The notes below the pieces were generated by a model. It worked only from the letters and a program-made list of their open reading frames with translations. It ran no database searches and had not been told where the DNA came from. A program made the position numbers and the translations under genes. From Globomyces pollinis-pini (taxonomy: Eukaryota; Chytridiomycota; Chytridiomycetes; Rhizophydiales; Globomycetaceae), in the NCBI GenBank assembly GCA_025399215.1, contig MU621230.1, positions 1 to 44,054 of the forward strand: DNA of 44,054 bases, given 5' to 3'. Shown piece by piece: positions 12,011-29,727 of the stretch. The first letter of the stretch is position 1. Each line of letters opens with the position of its first letter.

Positions 12011-12780
12011 ATGATTCAATCAAGAAAAGTATTTTTGTTCCTTGATGCTTTCAAAAAAAATTATTCAGGACCTCCTTTGTTTCCTACTCATTATCAAACT
12101 CGTTTGAAATTATTTCATGAAAGTATGGTGTCTTTCAAGTTACTAAATATTCCTCCTTCATTGGATAATGATACATTGGCTGAGGCATTACGTATAGAAA
12201 AAACTATTAATTAATTAATTAGATGATTTTGGTATTGTCAAATCTTGTAAAATATTATTTCATGAACACACAAGAGAATACAAGGGTGAAGCTATAGTAG
12301 AAATGGATGAGGATGGTAGTCTATTATCAATTAATTCAAAGGTGCTAAATCTTTAAAGGAGGCCTTAAAAACTTCCCCACTCCATGGACATTTTCTAAAG
12401 GTTTTGTTTTTGAGTTTAATCCATAGTTCAAGTGGACAAACAATCTGAAGCCAGTTAGTAGATGGTAAGTGTAACAAAACATGATTATTCAATTACACGC
12501 TATACTATACATTGGACACGTCCAAATAAGCATTCAATTATATATTGGATATCATATTCAAATACACATTATAAATTGGATCTTATATTATAGGAAAGGG
12601 ATTCCCGACTATGAAGGTACAGAAAAACGTCCCGAGAATAAGAAAGGTAATAGTGAAATACTAAAGAGCAAGAATGGAAAAAGAATTACCTTTCATGGGA
12701 AAAAACAATGCGACCAAAGAAGAAGTGACCAATTATCACCCCAATCAAGGAAGAATAATAGTAAAATACCTAATGCATAA
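12011..12780 (+). CDS. Small RNA-recognition-motif (RRM) protein
   Basis: A 185-aa protein visible only after splicing. The core reads as one RRM: VSFKLLNIPPSLDNDTLAEA (first strand and helix), DFGIVKSCKILFHEHTREYK, GEAIVEMDEDGAKSLKEAL (RNP1 position) and LHGHFLKFKW. A lysine/arginine-rich tail follows (GKRITFHGKKQCDQRRSDQ). Introns: 12192-12222 (31), 12316-12341 (26), 12401-12426 (26), 12465-12593 (129, with degenerate repeats). With all four removed the coding length is 558 nt. If the last intron is kept, the ORF stops at 12468. Start is ATG 12011; an in-frame ATG at 11945 would overlap Sgt2. RRM class is fairly sure. I do not recognise an orthologue. Confidence 0.72.
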
Positions 12781-12960
12781 TATTTATTGAATAAAAAACA
12801 AAAATCAAGCAACTATTTCAAGTAGTTAAAGATCCTATAGAGTTGCTTGAGTAGAAAATAGTACAAATAGTCGATGGAATAATCAATCAAAAGGGGAAAG
12901 GGTGATGGGTTTTCATCTAATCAAAGTCTTGAAACAATCGAGTAATTTTTTATCTTATTC

Positions 12961-14311
12961 ATGTCAACATTCGGTACTTTATTCAGAGTCACTACATTCG
13001 GTGAATCGCATTGTAAAGGTGTTGGTGTCATCATCGACGGTTGTCCTCCTGGCTTGAAATTATCAGAAGATGATGTTCAACCTCAACTCACTCGAAGACG
13101 TCCTGGGCAATCCGATTTAACCACTCCTGTATATGAATTTCATTTTAATATTGATTAGCGTGATGAAAAGGATAAAGTCACTATTTATAGTGGTGTAGAA
13201 AAAGGTTACACGTTAGGAACTCCTATTGGAATGATTGTTCCAAATGAAGATCAAAGACCACATGATTACGGAGAAATGGATTATTACCCAAGACCTTCTC
13301 ATGCTGATTGGACTTACTTGCAGAAATATGCTGTAAAAGCTAGTTCTGGTGGTGGTAGATCTAGTGCTCGAGAAACAATTGGACGTGTTGCTGCTTCGGC
13401 TGTTGCTGAAAAATATTTAAAACAATGTTTTAATATCGAGGTTGTAGCTTTTGTATCATCTGTCGGAAATGTGACCATGGAACCAATGTCGGATTATGAG
13501 GAAGGACATGAAGATTCATGGTTGGAGAATTGGAAATCTTGGTGGAATACTTTACACAACGTCACAAGAGAGCAGGTTGATTCCAATTTAGTAACCTACT
13601 CAAAGTATTTAATTGCTAGGTGAGATGTCCTGATGAAGCTGCTGCTGAGAGAATGAAACAGGTAACCTAGCTTAGTTTTGATTTTAGAGAATTATCCGAG
13701 CCAAAGATGCAAACGATTCCATTGGTGGTACTATCCAATGTGTGATTCGTAATTTACCTCCTGGTTTAGGTGAACCAGTGTTTGACAAGTATACTCTACA
13801 ATTTCTAATCCATAGACTTGAAGCAAAATTAGCTCACGCGATGTTATCTATTCCGGCAACAAAATCTTTTGAAATCGGAAGTGGACTGGCTGGAACTAGA
13901 ATACCTGGTCATGTACATAATGATCCGTATGTGATGAAAGATGGAAAGCTAGGCACATCAAGTAATTTTTCTGGAGGAATTCAAGGTGGAATCTCTAATG
14001 GTGAAGATGTATATTTCAAAGTTGGGTTCAAGTCAGTGGCTACCATTGGCATCCCACAACCTACAGCAACCTATAGTGGAAAGGCAGGAGTTTTAGAAGC
14101 AAAAGGTCGTCATGATCCTTGCGTTTTACCAAGAGCTGCACCTATTGTTGAATCTATGGCTAACCTTGTCATTATGGAGTAAATATCTACTTTTTTTAAT
14201 TTTTTTAGTTTGTTACTCCAGCAATTGGCAAGAAAGAGTGCTAGTGATTTATTGGATAAAGCAGGAATTCCCAAGGTGTTGACTGGGAATTTGGAGCAAG
14301 AAAAGAAATAA
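12961..14311 (+). CDS. ARO2: Chorismate synthase
   Basis: A 402-aa enzyme that converts 5-enolpyruvylshikimate-3-phosphate to chorismate, the last shikimate-pathway step toward aromatic amino acids; it needs reduced FMN. Family signatures: [20 protein letters not shown] at the N-terminus, [29 protein letters not shown] (third PROSITE-type signature), [11 protein letters not shown] and [16 protein letters not shown]. Introns: 13129-13158, 13591-13619, 13662-13687, 13789-13815, 14179-14208. The fourth (27 nt) has no stop and keeps frame, so an uncorrected ORF carries nine spurious residues after PVFDK, where the family has none. Start ATG 12961 gives the canonical N-terminus. It implies de novo aromatic amino acid synthesis. 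Confidence 0.96.
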
Positions 14312-14519
14312 TCAATGTTAATGTTTCTAAACTTCAATAAACTAATATTTCAGATACACATATTGCTAACAATTAACATGATGATTAATCCGCATCTGAG
14401 GTATAAGGTAATTAACACTAAGCATGCCATAATTATCGTGTTTATCTTCATTTGATGTAAAAGCTTAAATCAAGCAATCATCAAGTAGGATACGAGTTAT
14501 ATTAAATACTTTATTATTA

Positions 14520-15271
14520 CTATACTACAGGAGTTGTAGTTTTATTAATTAGTTCCTTTGCAAATAAGCCATCAGGTCGTGTTTCTTCATCTTTGATAAA
14601 CTGAAGGACTTCATCTACAAAAGTTCCACACTTTCCATTTTTCAAATCCTCCTTATATTTTAAGCCAAGTTCGATAGCTTCTTTGAAGATCGTAACGACG
14701 TTGGAACCATCACTAGCAGATACGAAATAGAATGGAAGTGATTCTTCATTGCCGTCTCCACGTTCCGCTCGCTTCTTTTCAATAAATGCGAATTGTTTAG
14801 TTGCTCTGGATGGATCCATATCTATTTTATTTGCAACCACAATGATTGGCATCTAAATAAAAAGAGTTTAGATGAAAGTCAAATTACTTGAATACCACGA
14901 TGATTCACCAACTCATCATACCATAAATCCAAGTTTTTATAAGTGATTTTTCTAGTCACGTCGAATACTAGAATACAACAATGGGCACCATGGTAATAAC
15001 TAGCATGCATTGATTGAAATCGTTCCTGGCCAGCGGTATCCCAGAAATCAATATGAACTTGCTGTTGCATACTACGTTTATATATATGTCTATATAACGT
15101 TAGAGCATAAGTAGATTGTTGATGAGCAATATAATCATCCAACAAAAACCTTTCCATTAGTTTTGACTTTCCAACGGCAGAATCACCTAGTAAAATGATC
15201 TTTGGTTAATGAATAATCAAGAATACTTTTAGATCAGATGGTTGATCCACTTTTTGAATTGGTTTATTCAT
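14520..15271 (-). CDS. RABL2: Rab-like GTPase RABL2 (flagellar trafficking)
   Basis: A 229-aa small GTPase, almost the length of human RABL2. Motifs: G1 GDSAVGKSK, then LMERFLLDDY and STYALTLYRH (RABL2-type switch I), G3 WDTAGQERFQSMHASYYHGA, G4 NKID, G5 SAS. The QSTYALTLY and FQSMHASYYH strings are diagnostic of RABL2 rather than ordinary Rabs. RABL2 acts at the basal body to start intraflagellar transport in organisms with motile cilia. There is no C-terminal prenylation cysteine, as expected for this subfamily. Introns: 15200-15226 (27) and 14853-14887 (35). Start is ATG 15271. Convergent with chorismate synthase across 208 bp. Confidence 0.94.
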
Positions 15272-16060
15272 TAAACTCTTTTGGAAATTTTTCACAAGTT
15301 TTGATGTAAACAATAAAATAATGTCATTCAACATCACATCTAAAAAGAACTTGAAATAAAGTCTTTGGTTGAAAGATATCGTTCGTTATATCAACATATC
15401 ATTAATAATATTCAAGTTTATTATTATCAAATCTATGTCATCTGAAACTGATCCCTACTACAAAACTTGACATTCAAGCTATTAATAAGTTAATCACTTT
15501 AATGAAGTCCAGGTGTTGAAGTGTGTTCTGGAACCAAGTTTTCACATGGTATTGCACACGTGAACAATGGGCCTTTATAGGAGATGGACAAGTAGTGGAT
15601 GTATAACGAGCAATCAATCTATTTAGATGAAACCGATAGATATGACATGACTGGATCCAAGATGATCGAGAGCAAGAAATTCGCGTATCATCTCGGCCAA
15701 ATATTTTCAGTTTAGTAAAATATCCTTATTAGAGAGAGTCTAGATAATCCCAGATATAAGAATAACTCATCATAGCAAACTATTTTTAGGTCAAGATCAT
15801 GTCTTCTGCTAATTGTCGTCTGGGCTTGGAGGGTTATTTGTCGGACATCTGTGGGTTCGACTTTACCAATTTCATACTAATCTTCACCTTTGAAAGATCT
15901 GTTATATCCTCATTCTACCTCAGCTACCTGCATTTCATACTCATTTTATATCATAAGGTACTATTCCCTTTCTAACCTTCTAGTTCTGCAAAAGGAAAAG
16001 GTAACACACTCGTACCACAGGCTTACTGTTGTAGTCTCTCTCTATACCTCTCTTTCATTT
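15272..16060. other. Long region without a confident gene
   Basis: 789 bases between RABL2 and the KEN-box ORF. Around 15430-15716 the plus strand gives protein-like fragments in shifting frames (VEVCSGTKFSHG; DETDRYDMTGSKMIESKKFA) separated by stops, and intron-like GT...TAG stretches of 26-32 nt, but no splice combination gave me one credible protein. 15797-16060 is pyrimidine-rich on the plus strand with further intron-like segments (15957-15982). It could be an unrecognised small gene, a decayed copy or 5' untranslated exons. Confidence 0.45.
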
Positions 16061-16287
16061 ATGGTTGGGTAAGTGCTTGCGTCGTATTGATTCGTAGATC
16101 TACTGCTCAAAAACCTTTCGATTTTCCATCAAAAAAATCAATCGACAAACAATCCAGGAAAGTTTTGAAACCTAAGCTGCCTCCTCATATTCCTACTGTC
16201 GTATGCTTATTTCTAGTCGTTGCTGATATTTTTTAGCCCCTTGCTGATCTACAAGATAAAGAAAATAGGACTCCTAGACTTGTATAA
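16061..16287 (+). CDS. Putative 53-aa basic protein with a KEN box
   Basis: Small candidate gene directly upstream of the cyclin. ATG 16061 leads through introns 16069-16097 (29 nt, GTAAGT...TAG) and 16201-16236 (36 nt) to a Lys/Pro-rich protein ending PLADLQDKENRTPRLV. Exon total is 162 nt, an exact multiple of three. KEN followed by Pro two to three residues later is the form used by APC/C-Cdh1 destruction signals, and RTP looks like a CDK-type site. These motifs are short and may be chance. An N-terminal extension into upstream sequence is possible. No family recognised. Confidence 0.4.
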
Positions 16288-16303
16288 TGACTTTTTATCT
16301 CAC

Positions 16304-16310
16304 TATAAAA
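16304..16310 (+). promoter_or_regulatory. TATA-like element upstream of the cyclin
   Basis: TATAAAA lies about 50 bases before the cyclin ATG (16359), followed by a CT-rich stretch typical of fungal initiation regions. Motif match only. Confidence 0.35.
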
Positions 16311-16358
16311 TAGTTTCTCTCTCATTCCCCATGTCAAAGGCTTGTGAATGATACAAAG

Positions 16359-18375
16359 ATGGGTCTGAAGCGATCCCGAAGTTCTGACATGGACATTGAT
16401 TTGCCTCCATCAAAACGACATTATTGTAAGTATTATATCCCTTTTCTATATTCTCTTTGATTTCAATCTTTTTTTTTCTTCAATATCCTTATTGTAAAGT
16501 TTGAAAGGGTAAAAACAAGAAGGTTTCTTTCTTACTTTTAAATTTATTTTATCATTATACTCAATATTATATTCTTCTTTACTCTGAACACAAATATTGT
16601 GTATAAAATTACAACTTTTAATTATTTGGTTGCTGGTTTTTTGTTGGTTATGCATCAGCAATCCCATATATGTACCGCTCAATTAATTTTCATTTCTATC
16701 GTATATTATCCAGTTCATGTACTGTATTGCAGTATTATTGATTTTTGCAATATTGAACCTTTTTAATTTTTTTAGATTCTGCTGATAAACCATTATTTAA
16801 CGCTGATTCTAATGGAATAAATGATATGAAGCCGCTTTCTACTGCCCTGCCAGGGCTTGATACCAAGAAAGCTACTACTCTACGCAACACCCCTGTTGTT
16901 AGCAATGCTCCAATAGGAAAAAAGTCTGCTGACATAGAAAAGGGTGCTACTGGCACAAAGAAAACTATAAATGGTCTTTTTACTCCTGAAATTGGTACTC
17001 CGGAATGTGTCGACCAAAAACAGGAAACTGGCTGTGATACTCCAAACCTAGGGTATGATACTCCAAAATCGGTGGGCAATGGAGTTGATATGAATGAAGT
17101 GTCTGCTTCATTGACAAATATGATTGGTTTGATATCAACCAGAATTAAACTCTAGAATGGAATGAAAAAATTGTAGAGTTTGTCAACTCTACAGAGTTCA
17201 AAAAATTTGATCCGACTTTAGTCAACGAGTTGACTGAAAAAATTCCACAAGCTGACCTGGCGCTGTATAAAAACTCTGTGGAGTATTGGTTGTCAGATAT
17301 GAAACGGGAAGACCGTATCATGGAACTGCGGTCCGACCAATATCTTGAAATGAAATTTAGTGGTCCTGTTGCAATCAGTCGATGGGCATTGATCGATTGG
17401 CTTCGTGAAGTAAATGTTTTCTTTTTAATGTCTTTAGGTGTCGGTTGAACATCGGCTGATGAAAGGGACATTTCATTCTGCAATCCAATACTATGATATA
17501 TTTCTCTCCAAGGAAACAATTGATGAGAGTCATTATCAGCTATTGATTGTTGCCTGTCTGTTGGTGGCCGTAAAAGTGAATGTAACAAATCTGTTTGCTA
17601 AATTTGAAAGGAAGCCACCAGGTTTACGTTAGACACTCTGATTGAATTTATGTGGGACGAAAATGAACCCAATGAAGTCAACGAGAAACAAATGGAATTG
17701 GGAAAGATGTTTTTGTTAAAATATGAATACAAACTTATGAAGGTACATCATTTATTTTTTAACTAATGCTAGATTATGAATTGGGACCTCTTGTTACCAA
17801 CCCCATTAGATTTTCTTCAGCATGCATTACAGTTTGCCACATTTGTTGAACCACCCACTTACTATGAGGATTTGCCTAACGAATTGGTCGAAAGCCGGGA
17901 CCGATGCACCACTATTCAACATCAAAGATACTGCACAATGCAGTTTTCTCATGCAGTGACGATTTTAGATCAGTCAGTTCTGGATTATCGCTCACTAAGT
18001 TTTCCACCTTCTGTTCTTGCAGCTACAGCATTTTACAAACATATCTCTACTCACACATTGAGTGTTCCAGTGGAGAAACTGTTGCTAACTGCAACTGGCT
18101 ATACTGTCAACGATTTGTCTGATTGTTTACAGTTTATGGAAGTATATCATCCGGAAAATGTAGAAGAAATTCTTACAACCGAATGTATGCAAAAAACAAT
18201 TAAAAATTACTCATCATTTTTGAATGAGAATCTCTTGGACCAGGACTTCAAACTGCAACAACATCAGATTACATCTCTTCGATCTGTAAAAGAATATGAC
18301 GAGTTATTGCAGAGAAATGCACAACTTCTTGGTAATGATCATCAGTCATCTTATTGGTGTTTCAGTCCAATGTGA
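16359..18375 (+). CDS. Cyclin (A/B/E-like, cell-cycle type)
   Basis: A 514-aa cyclin. The unstructured N-terminus (about 160 residues) holds several TP sites and a Lys/Arg patch (LKRSR). The first cyclin fold contains ISRWALIDWLREVSVEHRLMKG, equivalent to the MRAILVDWL box that binds the CDK, then FHSAIQYYDIFLSKETIDES and ACLLVAVKEATRFTLDTLIEFM. The second fold contains SFPPSVLAATAFYKHIS. Its role would be activating a CDK during the cycle; whether S-phase (E/A) or mitotic (B) is unclear. Introns: 16426-16775 (350 nt, by far the longest in the window), 17127-17155, 17410-17437, 17576-17610, 17743-17772. Coding length is 1545 nt. Start ATG 16359 is the only in-frame ATG in exon 1 before MDIDLPPS. 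Confidence 0.88.
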
Positions 18376-18592
18376 TTTGGGCCATCTTTCAATATACTTA
18401 TCTTGTATTGAATATTGTTTGGAATTAGAATCATAAATATGAGATTTTGTGAGTACATTCTTAAGATTGTTCACCTTCATGGTAGAAGATTTGTTTTTGT
18501 TTAATATGTGTGTGGATCTGGTTATAAAAACGCGAAAATTATTCTTGACAGTTTGAACAAACAAACCATCTGAACGTATCAAAATCTTCAAC

Positions 18593-23544
<4,952 letters not shown>

Positions 23545-23580
23545 TATATTACTTCTAATGTTTATTACAAAAACACCTTG

Positions 23581-24217
23581 TTAATTTTTACGCATCGTTT
23601 CCCTTATTTTTTGATGGATTTTCCTTGGAAGCTTCTTTAACAATTCTTCATACGCAAGATCATATTCATGATTGAATTTGGCACGGTATGGCTCTCCGCA
23701 AGAAAGTGGTTCAGGGGAGAGAGGTGTAATAAGCGGTATTAAACTAGGGATAAATGCACTCACCTCATCATCTCCCTTTTTAACTGTTGAAGGAGTACGT
23801 GATCTTGTGTGAGTTCTTTTTTCACCAGAAACAGTTGGTCGATATGGTGAAACTGGCCTCCAGAATAATGGTTTGGGAATTTTCGAATTTGGATCATTTG
23901 ATTGGGACTTTCGATGATAGTATGTTACTTCTAATGGTGTATTTTGCATTTTCAGATGAAGCATTAATCGTTTAATTTCGCTTAATTTGTCTCGATATTT
24001 CTTGTCCAATTGGGATGGGGCCTTTACATTATCATCTATAGATATTAATTTGTGTGATTAAAGTCTTACGAAGTCCATTGCATTTGGAATGATATTTAGA
24101 TTGTCTCGCGTTTTTATAATTATTTACATGCCTGGAATTGCATTGGTCTACACCTTTTTTGACTCCAGTTAACTTTTCAGGTAAAGTAGGTAGAGACTTT
24201 GAATCAATTATTGACAT
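23581..24217 (-). CDS. Unrecognised basic protein, 200 aa
   Basis: One intron (24036-24069, 34 nt) joins two exons into 603 nt. The protein is rich in Lys, Ser, Pro and Arg, with no membrane segment or signal peptide. A central Pro-rich part holds TP/SP sites (RTPSTVK, ITPLSPEPLS), and a C-terminal helical charged segment reads LAYEELLKKLPRKIHQKI. ATG 24217 is the first ATG of the frame. Its stop lies 36 bp from the ROCK-like stop on the other strand, and it is divergent from the NVL gene by 169 bp. The splice and open frame support a real gene. I do not recognise a family, and composition suggests a phosphorylated scaffold or cytoskeletal protein only weakly. Confidence 0.7.
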
Positions 24218-24386
24218 CAAAGAACAAAGTAAAGTGATTCCAATTTAATTTCCGATTTCTTTAGCCAATCAAAATAGGATAGAAACCTGCTATTAAATTC
24301 GCATACATTCGAGAGAAAGATTATTGAATGTCATTGAAGAAATAAACTATTCACCAAAAATTTCATAATTTTTTTTTTAATTCAAT

Positions 24387-26909
<2,523 letters not shown>

Positions 26910-26978
26910 TCACATATTAAAGCAAAATATATTTAAATCATTCTTTTAGCTATTTGTTTTGTGCTAGTACTTTTTCAT

Positions 26979-29430
26979 TTATTCATTTTGCAGTTCAGGA
27001 GATTGCTCATATCCTTCGTCCTGGTATTGGCCATCCTGATGTAATCCTTGTGTATGGCCAGCCTCTAGTTCACCAGTGCCATCTTCTGGCATCGGTGGTT
27101 GTTGTCCTTCAGGATACCAAGCTTGAGGATGGTGGGGAGGGTTAAACGGCATCATACCTAAAAATGAAAAATAATGTCAAATACCTCCTTGTGGTGGGTA
27201 CATAGGTTGTTGCGGCATCATGGGATACATTCCAGGTTGTTGGTAAGAATTGTACTATTATTAAACCCAAAACTATTATTACTTGATAAGGACCAGGCTG
27301 CATTGGCATCATAACAGGATAGCCGTTTGGTTGCATTGGTCTATAACCTGCGTTTCCATTGGGATACTGTGGATTATATGGTGGCGGGTAATAAGCCATT
27401 GATGGATCCATTGGTGGAGGATATGGATATCCATGAGGATCATAGCCATAATCTAATGTTAAAAAGATACCACATACATTGATTATGCCCTTTGTTATAT
27501 TGCATTTTCTTATATCCATCTTTTGGCCGTTTCATGTAAGCTTGGCTACTTGCTGGAGTGAATTCTGCTGCTGTCACGGATAATTTAAAATCTTTTTTGG
27601 GCTTGGCACTAGTTGTAGTCGAATCAGAAACTGCTGTCTGAGAATGGCTGTCATTTGATTCACTAGGTTCTTTTTGTGTCGTGTCGACAGTCTTCTTTGC
27701 TTGGTCGGGTATAATTTTAGCACTAGATGAAACTCCACTACTGTTGGAACCCGTATCAGGAACGCTGCCCGTTTTAGGCTTTGTCTTTGATGGGGTAGCG
27801 ACTGGTCCAGCTGTGGTGGTTTTGGGAACTAACTTTGAAGGTAACTGAGTTGGTGCAATATTTTCAACAGCCTTTTCCTTTAATTTGGTTGGTTGTGATG
27901 GCTGGTTTGGAATTGTCTCTTGTGGTTTATTAACCAATTTTGCGTTGGTTGCTTTATCAGCTGCAGTTAAGGCCGGTGAGGTAGCGTTTACTGGCGAAGT
28001 TGAAGTGGCAGCTTTATCTGCCACTTTGATACTAGTCTTTGGGATTTTCTGTTCAATTTCCACACTAAAGCTTTTGAATTTCTCCAAGTCAGCTTTCCTT
28101 GAATTTTGACGCTTATTCTTCTCTGTAGTATGAAAGTTTTTAAATTCTTTCGTTAATTAAAAGCACATTACCATTGGTAATTTCCAAATTAGTGTAATTC
28201 TACAAATTAAATTATTATGCATACCTCAGGCAATTGGGTTGGGAGAGTCGCCACTTTGGGAGACTTTGAAATTTGTTGCAGAATATCAATTCTTCCTCCA
28301 GGAGATTCAATCGGTGTAGAGATCTTTTGGCCACGACCTTGGTAGTTTACGGGCGGTCCAACCTTTTCCTTTGACAAGTCCGATGGTTTTATCAAGGGTA
28401 CAACTTTCCCAATAATAGGTTTCTTTTCAGTAGCTTTCAGTGTTGTTATTTCCTTATAGTTTAATGTTCCAGCAAAAGATGTTGGTCGATTATTTGGTTC
28501 CGGTTTACGAACAGGTCTAGGTATTCAGTACACAAAGTAATCAGCTTACTTTTCTTCCCCTCTGATGACAGACGAGTATCTTTGAATGTTAAGACTGAAC
28601 TACACATACCTAAACATTAATATCACAGAAAAACCAACCTATCTTCTTCATTCATATTGTTATCATGAGCTTTATGACCACGTTCCTCCAATATATGGGC
28701 ATTGGTAGTTAATCCCTAGACATAAGCTTTTTAAAATATACTCTCTCTATCTCACGAGCAAGACGGTTTGCTTCAGCTTCTTTCTTTCGAAAATCTGGTG
28801 CTGATTTATCCAAAATAGTAGTGTACATATCTGGATCAAAATCTGTTTTAACGCCGAATTTTCTAAAATGAATATAATGTTGTTTACTTTTCGTTGACAG
28901 AAAATTGATCCCAAGGTCCTGCACTTTCTGTTGTATGTTAGTTACTGATACACAAACCATCCAGATTCATATCTAATGGAACATCATCTGAAGGGTTCCA
29001 TTTTTCAAACACACGCTCTTTGATTGGACCTGCTCGAGAAATTGCAGTATCCGTGTGAAATCCGGCTAGAAATTGAATAATCCAATAAATTACATAAAGC
29101 GACAGGTTTATAATTGAACTTCATGGCGACAATATTGTCTCCATTGCAAACCAAATCTGGAATGATTTCTCCTTTATTATCTCTGGCTTGTAAGACTTGC
29201 ACAGAAAGATCCACAGGATTAACAGCTCCATAGACTCCAGTGTATTCCTTCCCATCGTTTAAGGTGATTGCCAATTTCGAACCCTATACATGAGACCTAT
29301 CTATGCAAAAAACCAAAAGAGTGGATAGTGTTTTGTATAGCTTGTCCTGCTGTTCCTTTAAGGAATTGATTGAAGTTTGTTGGTAAAATCCAGAAATTCC
29401 GCTCTCCTTTTCAACATTGATTTTGGTCAT
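26979..29430 (-). CDS. PBP1: Ataxin-2/Pbp1-like RNA-granule protein
   Basis: A 688-aa homologue of ataxin-2/Pbp1, which binds poly(A)-binding protein and mRNA in stress granules. An N-terminal Sm-like fold ([30 protein letters not shown]) is followed by LsmAD ([40 protein letters not shown]), a long Ser/Thr/Pro/Lys disordered part, a PAM2-like motif ([14 protein letters not shown]) and a Pro/Tyr/Gln/Met-rich prion-like tail. Introns: 29284-29313, 29066-29093, 28928-28957, 28863-28887, 28716-28741, 28580-28638 (59 nt; two abutting intron units), 28517-28549, 28200-28224, 28123-28171 (49), 27453-27477, 27255-27282, 27158-27184. Coding length 2067 nt. Start ATG 29430. Convergent with NVL across 69 bp. 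Confidence 0.92.
28580..28638 (-). other. Abutting double intron in ataxin-2
   Basis: 59 nt made of two complete intron-like units, 28610-28638 (29 nt, GTTGG...TTTAG) and 28580-28609 (30 nt, GTATG...CAAAG), with no exon between them. Removing all 59 nt restores the conserved EEDRYSSV. Confidence 0.7.
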
Positions 29431-29727
29431 GATTATTGAAGGAAAATTTTGTAAAAAGGATTGGTTTGGACAACATTTCGTTCCATTGGAGAATCATAAA
29501 GAGACAATTGAATGAGAAATCTTAGATTCATGCCAGCATATTGAAATTGTTGTATTTGTTTTTAATTACGTGCTGGTGAATTCACAAATAATAGTATTCA
29601 AAAAACTACTATTTCCAACCATAAAGCAGTCATAATTAATTACCTTAAAGTTAGAAACAACTAACAAATTGTGCTGTCAGTTACTAAATTCTCATGTCAT
29701 GAATAGTTTTTTCAGTTGAATCAATCA

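Noticed and set aside
13129..13158. In-frame stop in chorismate synthase
   Set aside because: The stop lies in a 30-nt intron; the spliced protein is canonical.
15797..15856. tRNA suggested by a GGGTTCGAC box
   Set aside because: The flanking bases do not pair as a T-arm and no acceptor stem can be drawn.
16446..16682. 78-codon minus-strand ORF inside the large cyclin intron
   Set aside because: No ATG at its start, no motif, AT-biased composition; likely chance.
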